A stretch of DNA of 64,000 bases from Mesorhizobium sp. M1D.F.Ca.ET.043.01.1.1 (GTDB lineage Bacteria > Pseudomonadota > Alphaproteobacteria > Rhizobiales > Rhizobiaceae), in the NCBI RefSeq assembly GCF_003952385.1, contig NZ_CP034444.1, positions 5,407,001 to 5,471,000 on the forward strand, given 5' to 3'. A program made the translations under genes and the position numbers. Numbering within the stretch: position 1 is the stretch's first letter; each line of letters opens with the position of its first letter. Shown here one piece after another: positions 16,400 to 25,016 of this stretch. The notes beneath the pieces are model-generated. The model worked only from the letters and a program-made list of their open reading frames with translations. It ran no database searches and was not told the origin of the DNA.

Positions 16400-17224
16400 T
16401 CAACGGCAGGCGCGGTAGCCGTTCCTGCGGTTCTTGACGTCGAAGTGGAAGTGGTTGCGGTGGTCGTAATTGTAGCCCGGGCCGAGCACCGTGTTGAAAT
16501 ACTGGCAGCCGTCGGCGCGCACATTGTTGAGGAAGCCGCGGGTGCGGAAGGCGAACAGGCCCGGCTTGCGCACGTCGATGTCGTCGCCGTTGTTGAGCTC
16601 GATGCTCATGACGTCGAGCGCGTTGCCCTTGCCGTGTTCCGACAGGACGCCTTCGCCGGCGATGTTGCGGCAGGAGTAGCTCGACCCCTGGTGGATGGCC
16701 TTGACGCCGGAGAAATAGCGCCAGCGGGCGGCCGGCACGAGCTCGTTCCTGGTCCAGGCGGCAAAGGTGGCGGCCATGTTGCAGGTCAGGGTGGCGGCCG
16801 GCTTCATCTCGACGCTGCCGATGGCCGAGACCTTCACCGGGAAGTCGATGCCGCACTGGCCTTCGTGGATCGGCTGGACGTCCTGGTAAACGACGCCCAT
16901 GCGTTTCAGTTCGTCGCGGCAGTCGATCTCGCTGGCCGGCATCTGCTCGGGCGATGACATTGGCTCATCCATGCGCGGATAGGCGGCCTGGGTCAAATAC
17001 GGATCGGACGGGACGAGCCTCTGCATGCCGGAATATTGCGCCGCCTCGGGCACGGCGGCGGTCTGGCTGCCGACATCGACTGCCGGCTGCAGCGAGAAGA
17101 CGTCGCCGGTCGTGCAGGCCGAGACCGCCGTGATCGCGAGCCCTGCTGTCAGTCTGACGGCTGCGGAGCGCGCACGAGTGTTCAGTCGCGCCAAAGCGAG
17201 GCTGGCGCCAAATATTCGGGCCAT
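16400..17224 (-). CDS. Extensin-like C-terminal-domain lipoprotein
   Basis: 274 residues from MARIFGASLALARL; an in-frame upstream start at 17254 adds residues with no gain. A lipobox-like ITAVSAC near residue 37 suggests lipid anchoring. The C-terminal ~180 residues form an extensin-like domain: IDCRDELKRMGV, CGIDFPVKVSAIG, ATLTCNMAATFAAW, YSCRNIAGEGVLSEHGKGNALDV and DHRNHFHFDV. The conserved His/Asp pattern resembles D,D-/L,D-carboxypeptidase-like (VanY/MepA-fold) peptidases, so a peptidoglycan role is plausible but unproven. A paralogue lies directly upstream at 17332-18543. Confidence 0.85.
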   Translation of the reverse strand: MARIFGASLALARLNTRARSAAVRLTAGLAITAVSACTTGDVFSLQPAVDVGSQTAAVPEAAQYSGMQRLVPSDPYLTQAAYPRMDEPMSSPEQMPASEIDCRDELKRMGVVYQDVQPIHEGQCGIDFPVKVSAIGSVEMKPAATLTCNMAATFAAWTRNELVPAARWRYFSGVKAIHQGSSYSCRNIAGEGVLSEHGKGNALDVMSIELNNGDDIDVRKPGLFAFRTRGFLNNVRADGCQYFNTVLGPGYNYDHRNHFHFDVKNRRNGYRACR

Positions 17225-17331
17225 CGAAAGGCATCCTGTCCCCGGATGGCACAAGTCTAGTCGGCAAGAGTAAAGGAAAGATCAGCGCCGGTATTCACGC
17301 CTGAGGCCGAATTGCGGCATCTGTCCGGCCA

Positions 17332-18543
17332 CTATTGGCAGAAGGTCCCGCCATGCCGCCTCGGTTCGAGGTCGAGATGGAAGTGCAGCGCATGGTCGGC
17401 GTCGCTGCCCGGACCAAGCACGGTCTTGAACGGCCCGCAGGCCGCCTTGCGGATCATATTCAGGAACTTTCCATCCTTCTCGGGCGGGGCCGGTCCGACT
17501 TCGATCTTCTTGCCGTCCGACAAGGTAAAGGAAGCGATGTCGAGCGCATTGCCGAAGGCGTGTTCCGACAGCTTGCCGCCGCCGTGGCGCGGGCGGCAGA
17601 CAAAGGCGGATGCCTGGTTGATCGATTTGAGATCGGCGCCGAATTCTTCCCTCACGGCCGGCCGGACGACATCGGCGGCAAAACGCGCTGCAGCCTCGGC
17701 CATCCGGCAGTTGAGCTCGGTTCCGGAACCGATGCCGATCGATTTCCCAAGCGTTTTCAGGACGATGGGGTAGGGGATCGAGCAGCCGATCACGGCATCA
17801 TGCTCGGCCGTGTGTTCCTCGAATTCGACGCCGAGCGTCTTCAGCCGGTCGCGGCAGGCAACTTCCTCAGCTGGCATCTTGTCGGCGGGCAGTTCAGCGG
17901 AACGCGGATCGGGGAGCACTTTCTCCTGGTTCGCCTGTGCGGGCTTTTCCGGCGGCTTTGGCGCGGTGGCGGGCGGTTCCGGCTCCAATTCGGGCGGCTT
18001 TTCCGGCGGCGTGGGGGCGACAGCGGGCGGCTTTCCCGCCGGTTCCGCCACGTCGGGTCTCAATGTCGGAATCGGCACCTGGGCCGGCGCCTCAGGTTCG
18101 CTTTCCATATCGGTTGACGGCTCCGCGGTCGAAGGCTCTGGACGCCCCTGCCTTTCCTGACGAGGCTTTTCTTGATCGAAGCGGGCGGATGCGCCAGCCT
18201 CCTTTTGACCGGCAGCCTTTTGCTCTTCCTTCGTCGCGGGGTCGGTCCTTTGCGCTTCCGCGGGCCGTGGCTCCGGTACCGGAACATCGGCGGGCAAGGC
18301 CGGCTGGTCCTGCGTTTGCTGTTGCGTCAGCTGCGGCGCGATATGCCGCTTGCCCCGCGATCTCACGCGCCGCTTGCTGCTCGGTCTCAGGGGCTGATCG
18401 GCCCGCTGCGTCAACGGCTGCTCCATGCGCGGTGTCAGCGGTTGCCTGTGGCGATGCCTGGCATCGGCCGGCGTGACCAGCAAGATGGCCGCCGCCAAGG
18501 GCAGCGCCAGTCTGCAAAATCCGGAAAAGCTCAGCGTTGCCAT
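17332..18543 (-). CDS. Extensin-like protein with long Pro/Gln/Glu-rich linker
   Basis: 403 residues from MATLSFSGFCRLALPLAAAI, which gives a clean signal peptide ending near PADARH. The frame extends upstream to 18801 but that part is Ser/Arg-rich shadow over DUF3775. Residues ~40-215 are low-complexity and rich in Pro, Glu, Gln and Lys, like a periplasmic spacer. The C-terminal ~185 residues repeat the extensin fold of the neighbour: VACRDRLKTLGV, CSIPYPIVLKTLG, TELNCRMAEAAARF, FVCRPRHGGGKLSEHAFGNALDIASF and DHALHFHLDL. Probably an envelope peptidoglycan-associated protein. Confidence 0.85.
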   Translation of the reverse strand: MATLSFSGFCRLALPLAAAILLVTPADARHRHRQPLTPRMEQPLTQRADQPLRPSSKRRVRSRGKRHIAPQLTQQQTQDQPALPADVPVPEPRPAEAQRTDPATKEEQKAAGQKEAGASARFDQEKPRQERQGRPEPSTAEPSTDMESEPEAPAQVPIPTLRPDVAEPAGKPPAVAPTPPEKPPELEPEPPATAPKPPEKPAQANQEKVLPDPRSAELPADKMPAEEVACRDRLKTLGVEFEEHTAEHDAVIGCSIPYPIVLKTLGKSIGIGSGTELNCRMAEAAARFAADVVRPAVREEFGADLKSINQASAFVCRPRHGGGKLSEHAFGNALDIASFTLSDGKKIEVGPAPPEKDGKFLNMIRKAACGPFKTVLGPGSDADHALHFHLDLEPRRHGGTFCQ

Positions 18544-18619
18544 CGGCCGGAAACGGGCCCGGCACTGCAAGGTTGCCTTGGAGGCGGCGGCGTTGCGATC
18601 AAAATCCGTTACCGGCCCG

Positions 18620-19045
18620 TTACGCGCCGATCGCCTCGAGGCCTTCCTCCAGCCAGTCGGCGAGCTGCGGCAGTCCGAGCAGGTACTTTGCGGTGCGCTT
18701 GTTGGCGCGCTCGCGCGCAGCCGCCACCGCCTCGATCCATTCGGAAGCCTCGTAGTCGCCGCGGCCCACCCAGGCCAGCGCGACGAGCTCGGCCGCTTCA
18801 TCGACGTTGAGGTCGTTGATCAGCTCGCGGAATTCCTCCTCGGTCAAGTCTTCCGAGGCTTCCTCGACAAGGCCGTCATGGTGGTGGCTGGCGTGCCTGT
18901 CGCCGTCGAATTCGACCTCGTGCTCGGCGCCGTCGTCGTAATCCTCGTTGACGGCGGCGCTCAGCGCCTTGGCCTTCAGAATGAACAGGCGCACCGTATC
19001 CGGGTCGATGGAAAGATCCCATTCCTTCTCGAGGCGCTGCTGCAC
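18620..19045 (-). CDS. DUF3775 family protein
   Basis: 141 residues with a GTG start and GAGGAG 8 nt upstream. It is acidic, with His-rich DRHASHHHD near residue 50, then the conserved DUF3775 stretch LTEEEFRELINDLNVDEAAELVALAWVGRGDYE (read in parts) and a C-terminal KYLLGLPQLADWLEEGL helix. The family is widespread in Rhizobiales and of unknown function; it is cytoplasmic by sequence. It lies 76 bp upstream of the extensin-like gene in the same direction. Confidence 0.8.
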   Translation of the reverse strand: MQQRLEKEWDLSIDPDTVRLFILKAKALSAAVNEDYDDGAEHEVEFDGDRHASHHHDGLVEEASEDLTEEEFRELINDLNVDEAAELVALAWVGRGDYEASEWIEAVAAARERANKRTAKYLLGLPQLADWLEEGLEAIGA

Positions 19046-19225
19046 TGGCCTTTCTCCTCGTGGTGCGCTCGACTGATGATAGCTGATTTGCGGCCCGCGT
19101 CACGTCCGTTCGCAAACAGCTGAACCGCTTGGACTTTTAAAATAGTTCGGCCGCCACCGGCTTTTCGGGATGAAACCGCATCAAGGCGGCGTTATTCTGC
19201 CATTGTCACGCTCAAGGAGGCACCG

Positions 19226-19762
19226 ATGCGCAGACGATTGCTTGTACAGGTCTTGGCTGTTGCCGTTAGCCTGCCGCTGTTCGCGGCGCCCGCATTCACG
19301 GCCGGCGAAGGTGGTGGTAGCGGTCAAACCACTACCCAGTGCAAGAAGGGCGAGGTCTGGGATAAGAAGAAAAACAAATGCGTAAAGCCGCAATACGGCA
19401 TGCTGGATGACGACAGCATCTACGAGGCCGGCCACGATCTGGCGATGGCCGGGCGCTATGACGAGGCGATCTCGGTGCTGACGCTCGCCGCCAACAAGCA
19501 GGATCCGCGCATCCTCAACTATCTGGGCTATTCGCACCGCCATTCCGGCCGCGTCACGGTCGGCCTCGGCTATTACGAGGAAGCGCTGCGCATCGACCCG
19601 AACTACACGCTTGTGCGCGAATATCTCGGCGAGGCGCACCTGCAGATCGGCGATCTTGCCGGCGCCCAGCAACAGCTGATGGAGATCGAGAAGCGGACCG
19701 GCAAAGGCTCGCGCGAGTATGGCATGCTGTCCGAGCAGATCGATCATTTCCTGAGAAGCTGA
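19226..19762 (+). CDS. Exported tetratricopeptide-repeat protein
   Basis: 178 residues after AAGGAGG. A signal peptide spans residues 1-26 (VLAVAVSLPLFAAPAFTA). A short Cys-flanked CKKGEVWDKKKNKCVKP segment follows, as in chitin-binding-like 'CxxGxVWDxxxxxC' leaders, then about three TPR units (YEAGHDLAMAGRYDEAISVL, ILNYLGYSHRHSGRVTVGLGYYEEAL, LVREYLGEAHLQIGDLAGA in pieces). Probably a periplasmic scaffold; no partner is evident. A terminator follows immediately. Confidence 0.85.
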   Translation: MRRRLLVQVLAVAVSLPLFAAPAFTAGEGGGSGQTTTQCKKGEVWDKKKNKCVKPQYGMLDDDSIYEAGHDLAMAGRYDEAISVLTLAANKQDPRILNYLGYSHRHSGRVTVGLGYYEEALRIDPNYTLVREYLGEAHLQIGDLAGAQQQLMEIEKRTGKGSREYGMLSEQIDHFLRS

Positions 19763-19782
19763 TCCTCTCCCAAGCTTTCGAA

Positions 19783-19812
19783 CCGGCTGCGCGCAATCGC
19801 AGCCGGTTTTTT
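19783..19812 (+). terminator. Rho-independent terminator after the TPR gene
   Basis: Stem CCGGCTGCG / CGCAGCCGG with a 6-nt loop, then six T residues, 20 nt downstream of the stop at 19762. Confidence 0.9.
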
Positions 19813-19932
19813 GCTGCCCGGTCGCCGCATCTACAGCCGGACGGCCTCGCGAAAGCGGTGATGAATTAGCCAAGCTTCATTTTTGGACGTGAAAATCGCG
19901 CGAAGATCGCTATATTCGGGGAAATTGTGGTG

Positions 19933-19976
19933 AAACGGTTCCGTTAGCCCGAGGCTGCCGGACCGTTTTCTTTTTG
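19933..19976 (+). terminator. Terminator-like hairpin in the greA leader (possible attenuator)
   Basis: AAACGGT pairs with ACCGTTT (19962-19968), extended by CCG/CGG past one bulged T, and is followed by a T-rich run TTTTCTTTTT. It sits ~60 nt before the greA ATG, after the previous gene's own terminator. That suggests either a leader attenuator or the end of a short untranslated RNA. Confidence 0.45.
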
Positions 19977-20034
19977 TACCCAACGACAAGGCTATCCCCG
20001 AAAAGCGGGGGTGGCGGCAAGAAAGGTCAGGCAA

Positions 20035-20508
20035 ATGATCAAGGTCCCGATGACAGGCGAGGGGTTCGCGTCATTGAAGGAAGAACTGCGCTGGCGCCAG
20101 CAGGAAGAGCGTCCGCGTATCATCGAGGCGATCTCCGAAGCGCGCTCGCATGGCGACCTTTCCGAAAATGCCGAGTACCACGCTGCGAAAGAGTCGCAGA
20201 GCCACAACGAGGGTCGTGTCAACGAACTCGAGGACCTGATCGCGCGGGCCGAGGTCATCGACGTCTCGAAGCTTTCCGGCGACAAGGTGAAGTTCGGCGC
20301 CACCGTCGTGCTGGTCGACGAGGACACCGAGGAAAAGAAGACCTATCAGATCGTCGGCGACCAGGAAGCGGACGTAAAGTCCGGCCGCATCTCGATCTCC
20401 TCGCCGATCGCGCGCGCCCTGATCGGCAAGGAAGTCGGCGACGCCATCGAGGTCAACGCTCCGGGCGGCGCCCGCGGCTACGAGATCGTCCAGGTGCAGT
20501 TTATCTAG
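20035..20508 (+). CDS. greA: Transcription elongation factor GreA
   Basis: 157 residues, the normal GreA length. The N-terminal coiled coil carries [45 protein letters not shown] (acidic tip D/E residues present) and the C-terminal FKBP-like domain has [13 protein letters not shown] and [14 protein letters not shown]. It enters the RNA polymerase secondary channel and stimulates transcript cleavage in backtracked complexes. I used the ATG at 20035 (AAAGG upstream); an earlier in-frame start at 20011 is unlikely. A repeat element follows at once. Confidence 0.96.
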   Translation: MIKVPMTGEGFASLKEELRWRQQEERPRIIEAISEARSHGDLSENAEYHAAKESQSHNEGRVNELEDLIARAEVIDVSKLSGDKVKFGATVVLVDEDTEEKKTYQIVGDQEADVKSGRISISSPIARALIGKEVGDAIEVNAPGGARGYEIVQVQFI

Positions 20509-20525
20509 CGGCTTCTGCACGTCTA

Positions 20526-20626
20526 GCGCGTTTCACCGTTTCACGGAAACGGCGAAACGCCCTATCTCCTTGTTTTTTCACAATTCCGGACGGAAAACCG
20601 TTACACTTTTCCCGGAACTGCTCTAA
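20526..20626. repeat. Interspersed repeat copy 1 (rhizobial intergenic element)
   Basis: Shares with 31676-31774 the order: GTTTCACCGTTTC-type inverted arms, CGAAACGCCCTATCTCCTTG, then AATTCCG-ACGGAAAACCG, then ACACTTTTCC-GGAA-TGCTCTAA. A shorter copy is at 27785-27846. The right end of this copy runs into waaC and supplies its stop codon. Confidence 0.8.
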
Positions 20627-21575
20627 GCGCCAGCAGCCGCTCCGCCTCGGCCATCACCTCGGCAGGCGTCACCTTGCCGCCGGCCGGCGCCAGCAAGGTC
20701 GACGAGAACGGCCCGCGCGGGCCGGTCAGGCCCGGCTCCGTCGCTAGGAAGATGGCGACGGTCGGCAGGCCGAAGGCGCTGGCGAGATGGCTGAGGCCGG
20801 TGTCGGCGCCGATCACCAGCGTCGACCGGCCAAGGATCGCGGCGATCTCTGCGAGCGGCGATTTCTCAATCAGCACCGTTTTCGGCGCCGCTCCCGCGAT
20901 TGCTTCGGCGACCCGCCTTTCCGCGTCGTTCGACCATGTGACGACCGGCGTGAACTGTCTGGACACCAGTCGGCGCGCGGTCTCGATCCAGTCCTCAACA
21001 GGCCATTTCTTGTCCTCGCGGCTGGTGCCGTGCAGCATGAAAGCGGTCTTGCCTTCGATGCCAAGCCCGCCGTCCGGCGGCACGATGCCGGAGCCGAGCA
21101 CCGAAAGATCCGGCTGGTAGCTTAGCGCCAGGCCGAACAACCGCCTTGTGCGCTCGATGGCATGCAGGTCACGCCGCACAGCGTATTTGAGCTGGTAGAA
21201 CAGCGTTGCCGAGGGCTCGCGCGCGCTTGCGCGGTCGAAGCCGGCAATCGGCGCGCCTGCCTGCCTGGCGACAATGGCCGACTTCAGCAGTCCCTGGGCG
21301 TCGATGACCAAGTCGTAGTGGCCGGCGCGCAGCGCCCGGCGCAGGCCAGCCATCTCGCGCCATGTGCCGCCGTCGAACGGCTTCTTGCGCCAGCGCCGGA
21401 TCGCCACCTTGTGGATGGTCCGGATCGCTGGATGCAGCGCGACGATGCCGGCGAAGGCCTCCTCCACGCACCAGTCGAAGGTCACGTCGGGGCGGTTGCG
21501 CAGCGCATCCTCGACCGCCGGAAACGTATGGATGACATCACCCATCGACGATGTCTTGACGATCAGCACCTTCAT
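20601..21575 (-). CDS. waaC: ADP-heptose:LPS heptosyltransferase I
   Basis: 324 residues from [20 protein letters not shown], the classical WaaC start. The GT-B fold has the conserved SMGDVIHT acceptor loop, DLVIDAQGLLKSAIVARQAGA, and the C-terminal GADTGLSHLASAFGLPTVAIF nucleotide-sugar site. It adds the first L,D-heptose to Kdo of lipid A at the inner membrane's cytoplasmic face. Its ATG overlaps the waaF stop by 4 nt. The last residues and the TAA are encoded inside an interspersed repeat (20526-20626). Confidence 0.93.
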   Translation of the reverse strand: MKVLIVKTSSMGDVIHTFPAVEDALRNRPDVTFDWCVEEAFAGIVALHPAIRTIHKVAIRRWRKKPFDGGTWREMAGLRRALRAGHYDLVIDAQGLLKSAIVARQAGAPIAGFDRASAREPSATLFYQLKYAVRRDLHAIERTRRLFGLALSYQPDLSVLGSGIVPPDGGLGIEGKTAFMLHGTSREDKKWPVEDWIETARRLVSRQFTPVVTWSNDAERRVAEAIAGAAPKTVLIEKSPLAEIAAILGRSTLVIGADTGLSHLASAFGLPTVAIFLATEPGLTGPRGPFSSTLLAPAGGKVTPAEVMAEAERLLALRAVPGKV

Positions 21576-22579
21576 GCGGCTGCCGGGACCTCGAGCAGCC
21601 GGTCGGCGGCCGCAGCGACGCGCGCGACGTCGAGCGTCTTCAGGCAGTTGAGATGGCCGAGCGGGCAGGCCTTCTTGTGGCAGGGCGAGCAGGAGAGGTG
21701 AAGCCAGATCAGCTCCGAGCGATCGGTCAGCGGCGGCGTGTTTTCGGGCGAGGTCGAGCCGTAGACGGCGACGATCGGCGTGCCGACGGCGGCCGCGACA
21801 TGCATCAGACCGCTGTCGTTCGAGACGGCAAGCTTCGCCGCGGCGATCAGGTCGATGGCGTCCTCGAGCTTGGTCCAGCCGGCAAGGTCGACGGCGCCCG
21901 GCGCGAGCCCCGCGATCTCGCCGGTGACTTCGGCGTCGTTCTTCGAGCCGAGCAGGGCGACGCCCAGGCCCTTTGCCATCATTTGGCGGGCAAGCTCGGC
22001 ATAGTGTTCGCTCGGCCAGCGTTTTGCCGGGCCGAACTCGGCGCCCGGCATCAGCGCGACGAACTGCTTCGCGTCGAGCCCGAACCGTGCCAGCAAATCG
22101 GCCTGGTTTGCCGTATCGACGGTAAGCTTCGGCGCGCGGAACGTGCCGCCGCGCGCCAGGCCGAAGTAGGCGCGCGCCGTGCGCCGCTTCACCGCGTCGG
22201 GCAGCGGAACGATGTCGGTCAGCAGGCCGTAGCGCATTTCCCGCAGATTGCCGACGCGGCGCGGAATGCGGGCAAAGAACGGGATCAGCGCCGATTTCCA
22301 GCTTCCCGGCAGCACATAGGCCATGTCGTAGCGGCCGCGCAGCAGGCGGCCGAAGCGCCTGCGGCTGCGGAATTCGAGCGCTCCGGGCATCAGCGGGAAA
22401 TCGATCTGGCAGCGTATTTCGGGCATGCGCTTGACCAGGGGCGCCGCCCATCCGGGCGCCAGCACGTCGATCGCGGCGTTGGGATGCTTTTCCTTCAGCG
22501 CCGCGAACAGGCACTGCGCCATGACCATGTCGCCCACCCAGCGTGGGCCGATCACGAGGATCGTTGGGCTTTCAGCCAT
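21572..22579 (-). CDS. waaF: ADP-heptose:LPS heptosyltransferase II
   Basis: 335 residues, GT9 family. The N-terminus [27 protein letters not shown] is typical WaaF. The C-terminal sugar-nucleotide site has [33 protein letters not shown]. It transfers the second heptose of the LPS inner core. The conserved cysteine cluster [16 protein letters not shown] near the end is also usual for the family. The gene overlaps hldD by 28 nt upstream and waaC by 4 nt downstream, so the three are one operon. Confidence 0.94.
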   Translation of the reverse strand: MAESPTILVIGPRWVGDMVMAQCLFAALKEKHPNAAIDVLAPGWAAPLVKRMPEIRCQIDFPLMPGALEFRSRRRFGRLLRGRYDMAYVLPGSWKSALIPFFARIPRRVGNLREMRYGLLTDIVPLPDAVKRRTARAYFGLARGGTFRAPKLTVDTANQADLLARFGLDAKQFVALMPGAEFGPAKRWPSEHYAELARQMMAKGLGVALLGSKNDAEVTGEIAGLAPGAVDLAGWTKLEDAIDLIAAAKLAVSNDSGLMHVAAAVGTPIVAVYGSTSPENTPPLTDRSELIWLHLSCSPCHKKACPLGHLNCLKTLDVARVAAAADRLLEVPAAA

Positions 22580-23502
22580 TGGACATAGTCTCTGACGCCG
22601 GTTTCGACAGTGCGGAATTGCCCATTGTAGCCGGCTGCACGCAAGCGGGACATATCGGCTTGCGTAAAACTCTGGTAGCTGCCCTTGAGATGGTCGGGGA
22701 AGGGGACGAACTCGATCTCACCCTTGCCGAGCGTGTCGATCACCGTTTCGGCGACGGCGCGGAACGGCTGGGCGCGGCCGGTGCCGCAGTTGAAGATGCC
22801 GCTCGAACCGCGCTTCCACAGCCACAGATTGACCTCGGCGACGTCGCCGACATGGATGAAGTCGCGGCTCTGCTCGCCGGGGCCGAACCCGCCATAGGCG
22901 CCGAACAGCTTCGGGTTCTGGCCTTGCTCGACCTGGTTGAACAGATGAAAGGCGACCGAGGCCATGGCGCCCTTATGCGCCTCGCGCGGCCCGTAGACGT
23001 TGAAGTAGCGCAGGCCGGCGACCTGCGAATGGTCGGTATCGAAGACGTTGCGGCGCACATAGTCGTCGAACAGCTTCTTCGAATAGGCGTAGACGTTGAG
23101 CGGCCGCTCGAATTCGGGCTCCTCGCGGAAGTCGCTGCCGCCGCCATAGACCGAGGCCGAGGAGGCATAGAGGAAAGGCACGCGCAGCGCCAGGCAGGCG
23201 TGCAGCAGGCGCTTCGAATAGGCATAGTTCACGTCCATCATGAACTTGCCGTCCCATTCGGTGGTGGTCGAGCAGGCGCCCTGGTGGAAGACGGCCTCGA
23301 TGCGGCCGAGCCCGCCGCCTTCGAGACGGGCGAGGAAATCGTCCTTGTCGAGATAGTCGGCGATGTGGAGGTCGGCCAGGTTGGCGATCTTGTGGCCGTC
23401 GGTCAGATCGTCGACGACGACGATGTCGTCATGGCCCTCGGCATTGAGCGCGGCGACGATGTTGGAGCCGATCATGCCGGCGCCGCCCGTGACGATGATC
23501 AT
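22552..23502 (-). CDS. hldD: ADP-L-glycero-D-manno-heptose 6-epimerase
   Basis: 316 residues of the extended-SDR fold: NADP-binding GGAGMIGSN at residues 6-14, the catalytic [12 protein letters not shown] (Tyr-xxx-Lys), and [19 protein letters not shown]. It epimerises ADP-D,D-heptose to ADP-L,D-heptose, the donor used by WaaC and WaaF encoded directly downstream. It is first in the minus-strand operon hldD-waaF-waaC. The enzymes that make its substrate are on the plus strand at 25017-27712. Confidence 0.95.
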   Translation of the reverse strand: MIIVTGGAGMIGSNIVAALNAEGHDDIVVVDDLTDGHKIANLADLHIADYLDKDDFLARLEGGGLGRIEAVFHQGACSTTTEWDGKFMMDVNYAYSKRLLHACLALRVPFLYASSASVYGGGSDFREEPEFERPLNVYAYSKKLFDDYVRRNVFDTDHSQVAGLRYFNVYGPREAHKGAMASVAFHLFNQVEQGQNPKLFGAYGGFGPGEQSRDFIHVGDVAEVNLWLWKRGSSGIFNCGTGRAQPFRAVAETVIDTLGKGEIEFVPFPDHLKGSYQSFTQADMSRLRAAGYNGQFRTVETGVRDYVQWLKAQRSS

Positions 23503-23741
23503 GAAGGCCTCTGTTTCCGTTGCCGATTCCGGCCCTTATAGGGGAGGTAGGCAGGAGTGTCGATAAAGCTCGCCGTCACGGACCCATCGGCTACGACGAA
23601 TGTAGGGATGGATCGGCGGAACGACTTGCGAGATAAGCTCTGCCGCGCGCCGAACGGTACTTCTTCTGTCGAGGCAAGCCATGGTGCCTTTGAGCGCCGT
23701 GGCAAGCGCCGTCGGTCATGCGTCTTTTGCCCTTGGTAGCC

Positions 23742-24176
23742 ATGACATCCGATCTAAAGCCCGGCCTTCGCCATCTTCAAACACTGCGGGTCGACGGGTC
23801 CCTGACGGTCCCGGCCATGACACCGGCCTTTGCAGGTTTCAGCGACATGCCACCGGTCTTCGCCACCGCATTCATGGTCGGCTTTATCGAATGGGCATGC
23901 ATCGAGGCGCTGCGTCCGTTCCTTGGCAGCCACGAGAGAACCGTCGGCACCCATGTCGACGTCAGCCATGTCGCCGCCACGCCCGTCGACATGACAGTCA
24001 CCGCCGATGTCGAGCTTGTCGCCGTGGAGGGGCGAAAGCTGCGCTTCAAGGTGTCGTGCAGCGACGAGAACGGACTGATCGGGGAAGGTTTCCACGAGCG
24101 CGCGATCATCGACCATGAAAAGTTCATGGCGCGCGTTCTGGCCAAATCAGGGCAAACCGGCTCCTCGCCACAGTGA
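23742..24176 (+). CDS. Thioesterase-family (FlK-like hotdog) protein
   Basis: 144 residues from MTSDLKPGLRH; an in-frame ATG at 23718 is also possible, and neither has a strong Shine-Dalgarno. The pattern MPPVFATAFMVGFIEWACIEALRPFL, THVDVSHVAATPVDMTVTADVEL and FKVSCSDENGLIGEGFHERAIID matches fluoroacetyl-CoA-thioesterase-like hotdog proteins. It probably hydrolyses a small acyl-CoA in the cytoplasm. It lies alone upstream of the LysE-type exporter, and no functional link is visible. Confidence 0.78.
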   Translation: MTSDLKPGLRHLQTLRVDGSLTVPAMTPAFAGFSDMPPVFATAFMVGFIEWACIEALRPFLGSHERTVGTHVDVSHVAATPVDMTVTADVELVAVEGRKLRFKVSCSDENGLIGEGFHERAIIDHEKFMARVLAKSGQTGSSPQ

Positions 24177-24235
24177 GGCCGCAAAGCTTCCGCTTCAGTC
24201 GGCTCTCGCTACGCGGCGTATCGTGAGGGACCAGG

Positions 24236-24868
24236 ATGCCGTCGACCGAACTGCTTATCGCCTTTTTCGTCACCACGGCGATCTTCGCCTATATTCCCGG
24301 ACCGGCCATGCTCTATGCCGCGGCGCAGACCATGGCGCGCGGGCGTTGGTCGGGACTTACGGCGGCGCTCGGCATTCATCTCGGCGGCTATGTGCATGTC
24401 TTCGCTGCCGCGACCGGACTGTCCGTATTGTTCCACGCCGTGCCGCCGCTTTACATGGCCGTCAAACTCATTGGAGCGCTCTACCTGATCTGGCTCGGCG
24501 TCTCGATGTTCCGAAAGCGGGCGGACGGCGATACGGCTTTGCCCAGCATAGAGCGGAAGTCGGCCCGTCGGGCCTTTCTCGAGAGCATCACCGTGGAGGT
24601 GCTCAATCCCAAGACGGCGATCTTCTTCATGGCGTTCCTGCCGCAATTCATTGATGCCTCGGCGGCGTTCCCGGTCTGGCTGCAGTTCATCATCCTTGGA
24701 ACCATCGTCAATCTGATGTTCTCCTCAGCCGACATAGCGTGCGTCTTCTTGGCCGGGGCGCTGATTGCGCGACTGCGCCGCTCGGGCCGCGCGCAACGCT
24801 TGATGCAGCGCGCGGGCGGGGCAGTGCTCGTTGGGCTCGGCGTCCATGTCGCCCTGCAGAAGGCCTGA
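24236..24868 (+). CDS. LysE/RhtB-family amino-acid exporter
   Basis: 210 residues with about six hydrophobic segments. The signature IPGPAMLYAAAQTMARGRWSGLTAALGIHLGG and the later VEVLNPKTAIFFMAFLPQFID are diagnostic for the RhtB branch. It exports amino acids or derivatives across the inner membrane; the substrate is unknown. An AGGA site precedes the ATG. Another, less similar LysE protein is at 57391-57990. Confidence 0.88.
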   Translation: MPSTELLIAFFVTTAIFAYIPGPAMLYAAAQTMARGRWSGLTAALGIHLGGYVHVFAAATGLSVLFHAVPPLYMAVKLIGALYLIWLGVSMFRKRADGDTALPSIERKSARRAFLESITVEVLNPKTAIFFMAFLPQFIDASAAFPVWLQFIILGTIVNLMFSSADIACVFLAGALIARLRRSGRAQRLMQRAGGAVLVGLGVHVALQKA

Positions 24869-25016
24869 TTCTCCTGTCGACCATGGCGCGACCCGCTGGA
24901 GGCCTGCCGTTGCGCTGGCCCCAATTGCGGTATATCGGCATCGCGATGAACGAATGGCGTCGGATTTCCGGCGCCGCAACCCCGATCAAGAACCGCCTTT
25001 CAGGCGCGCCAGCGAG

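Noticed and set aside
20601..22514. 637-residue frame covering waaC and much of waaF
   Set aside because: Only the part from 21575 has WaaC motifs; the upstream part is an out-of-frame reading of waaF, so it is not a fusion.
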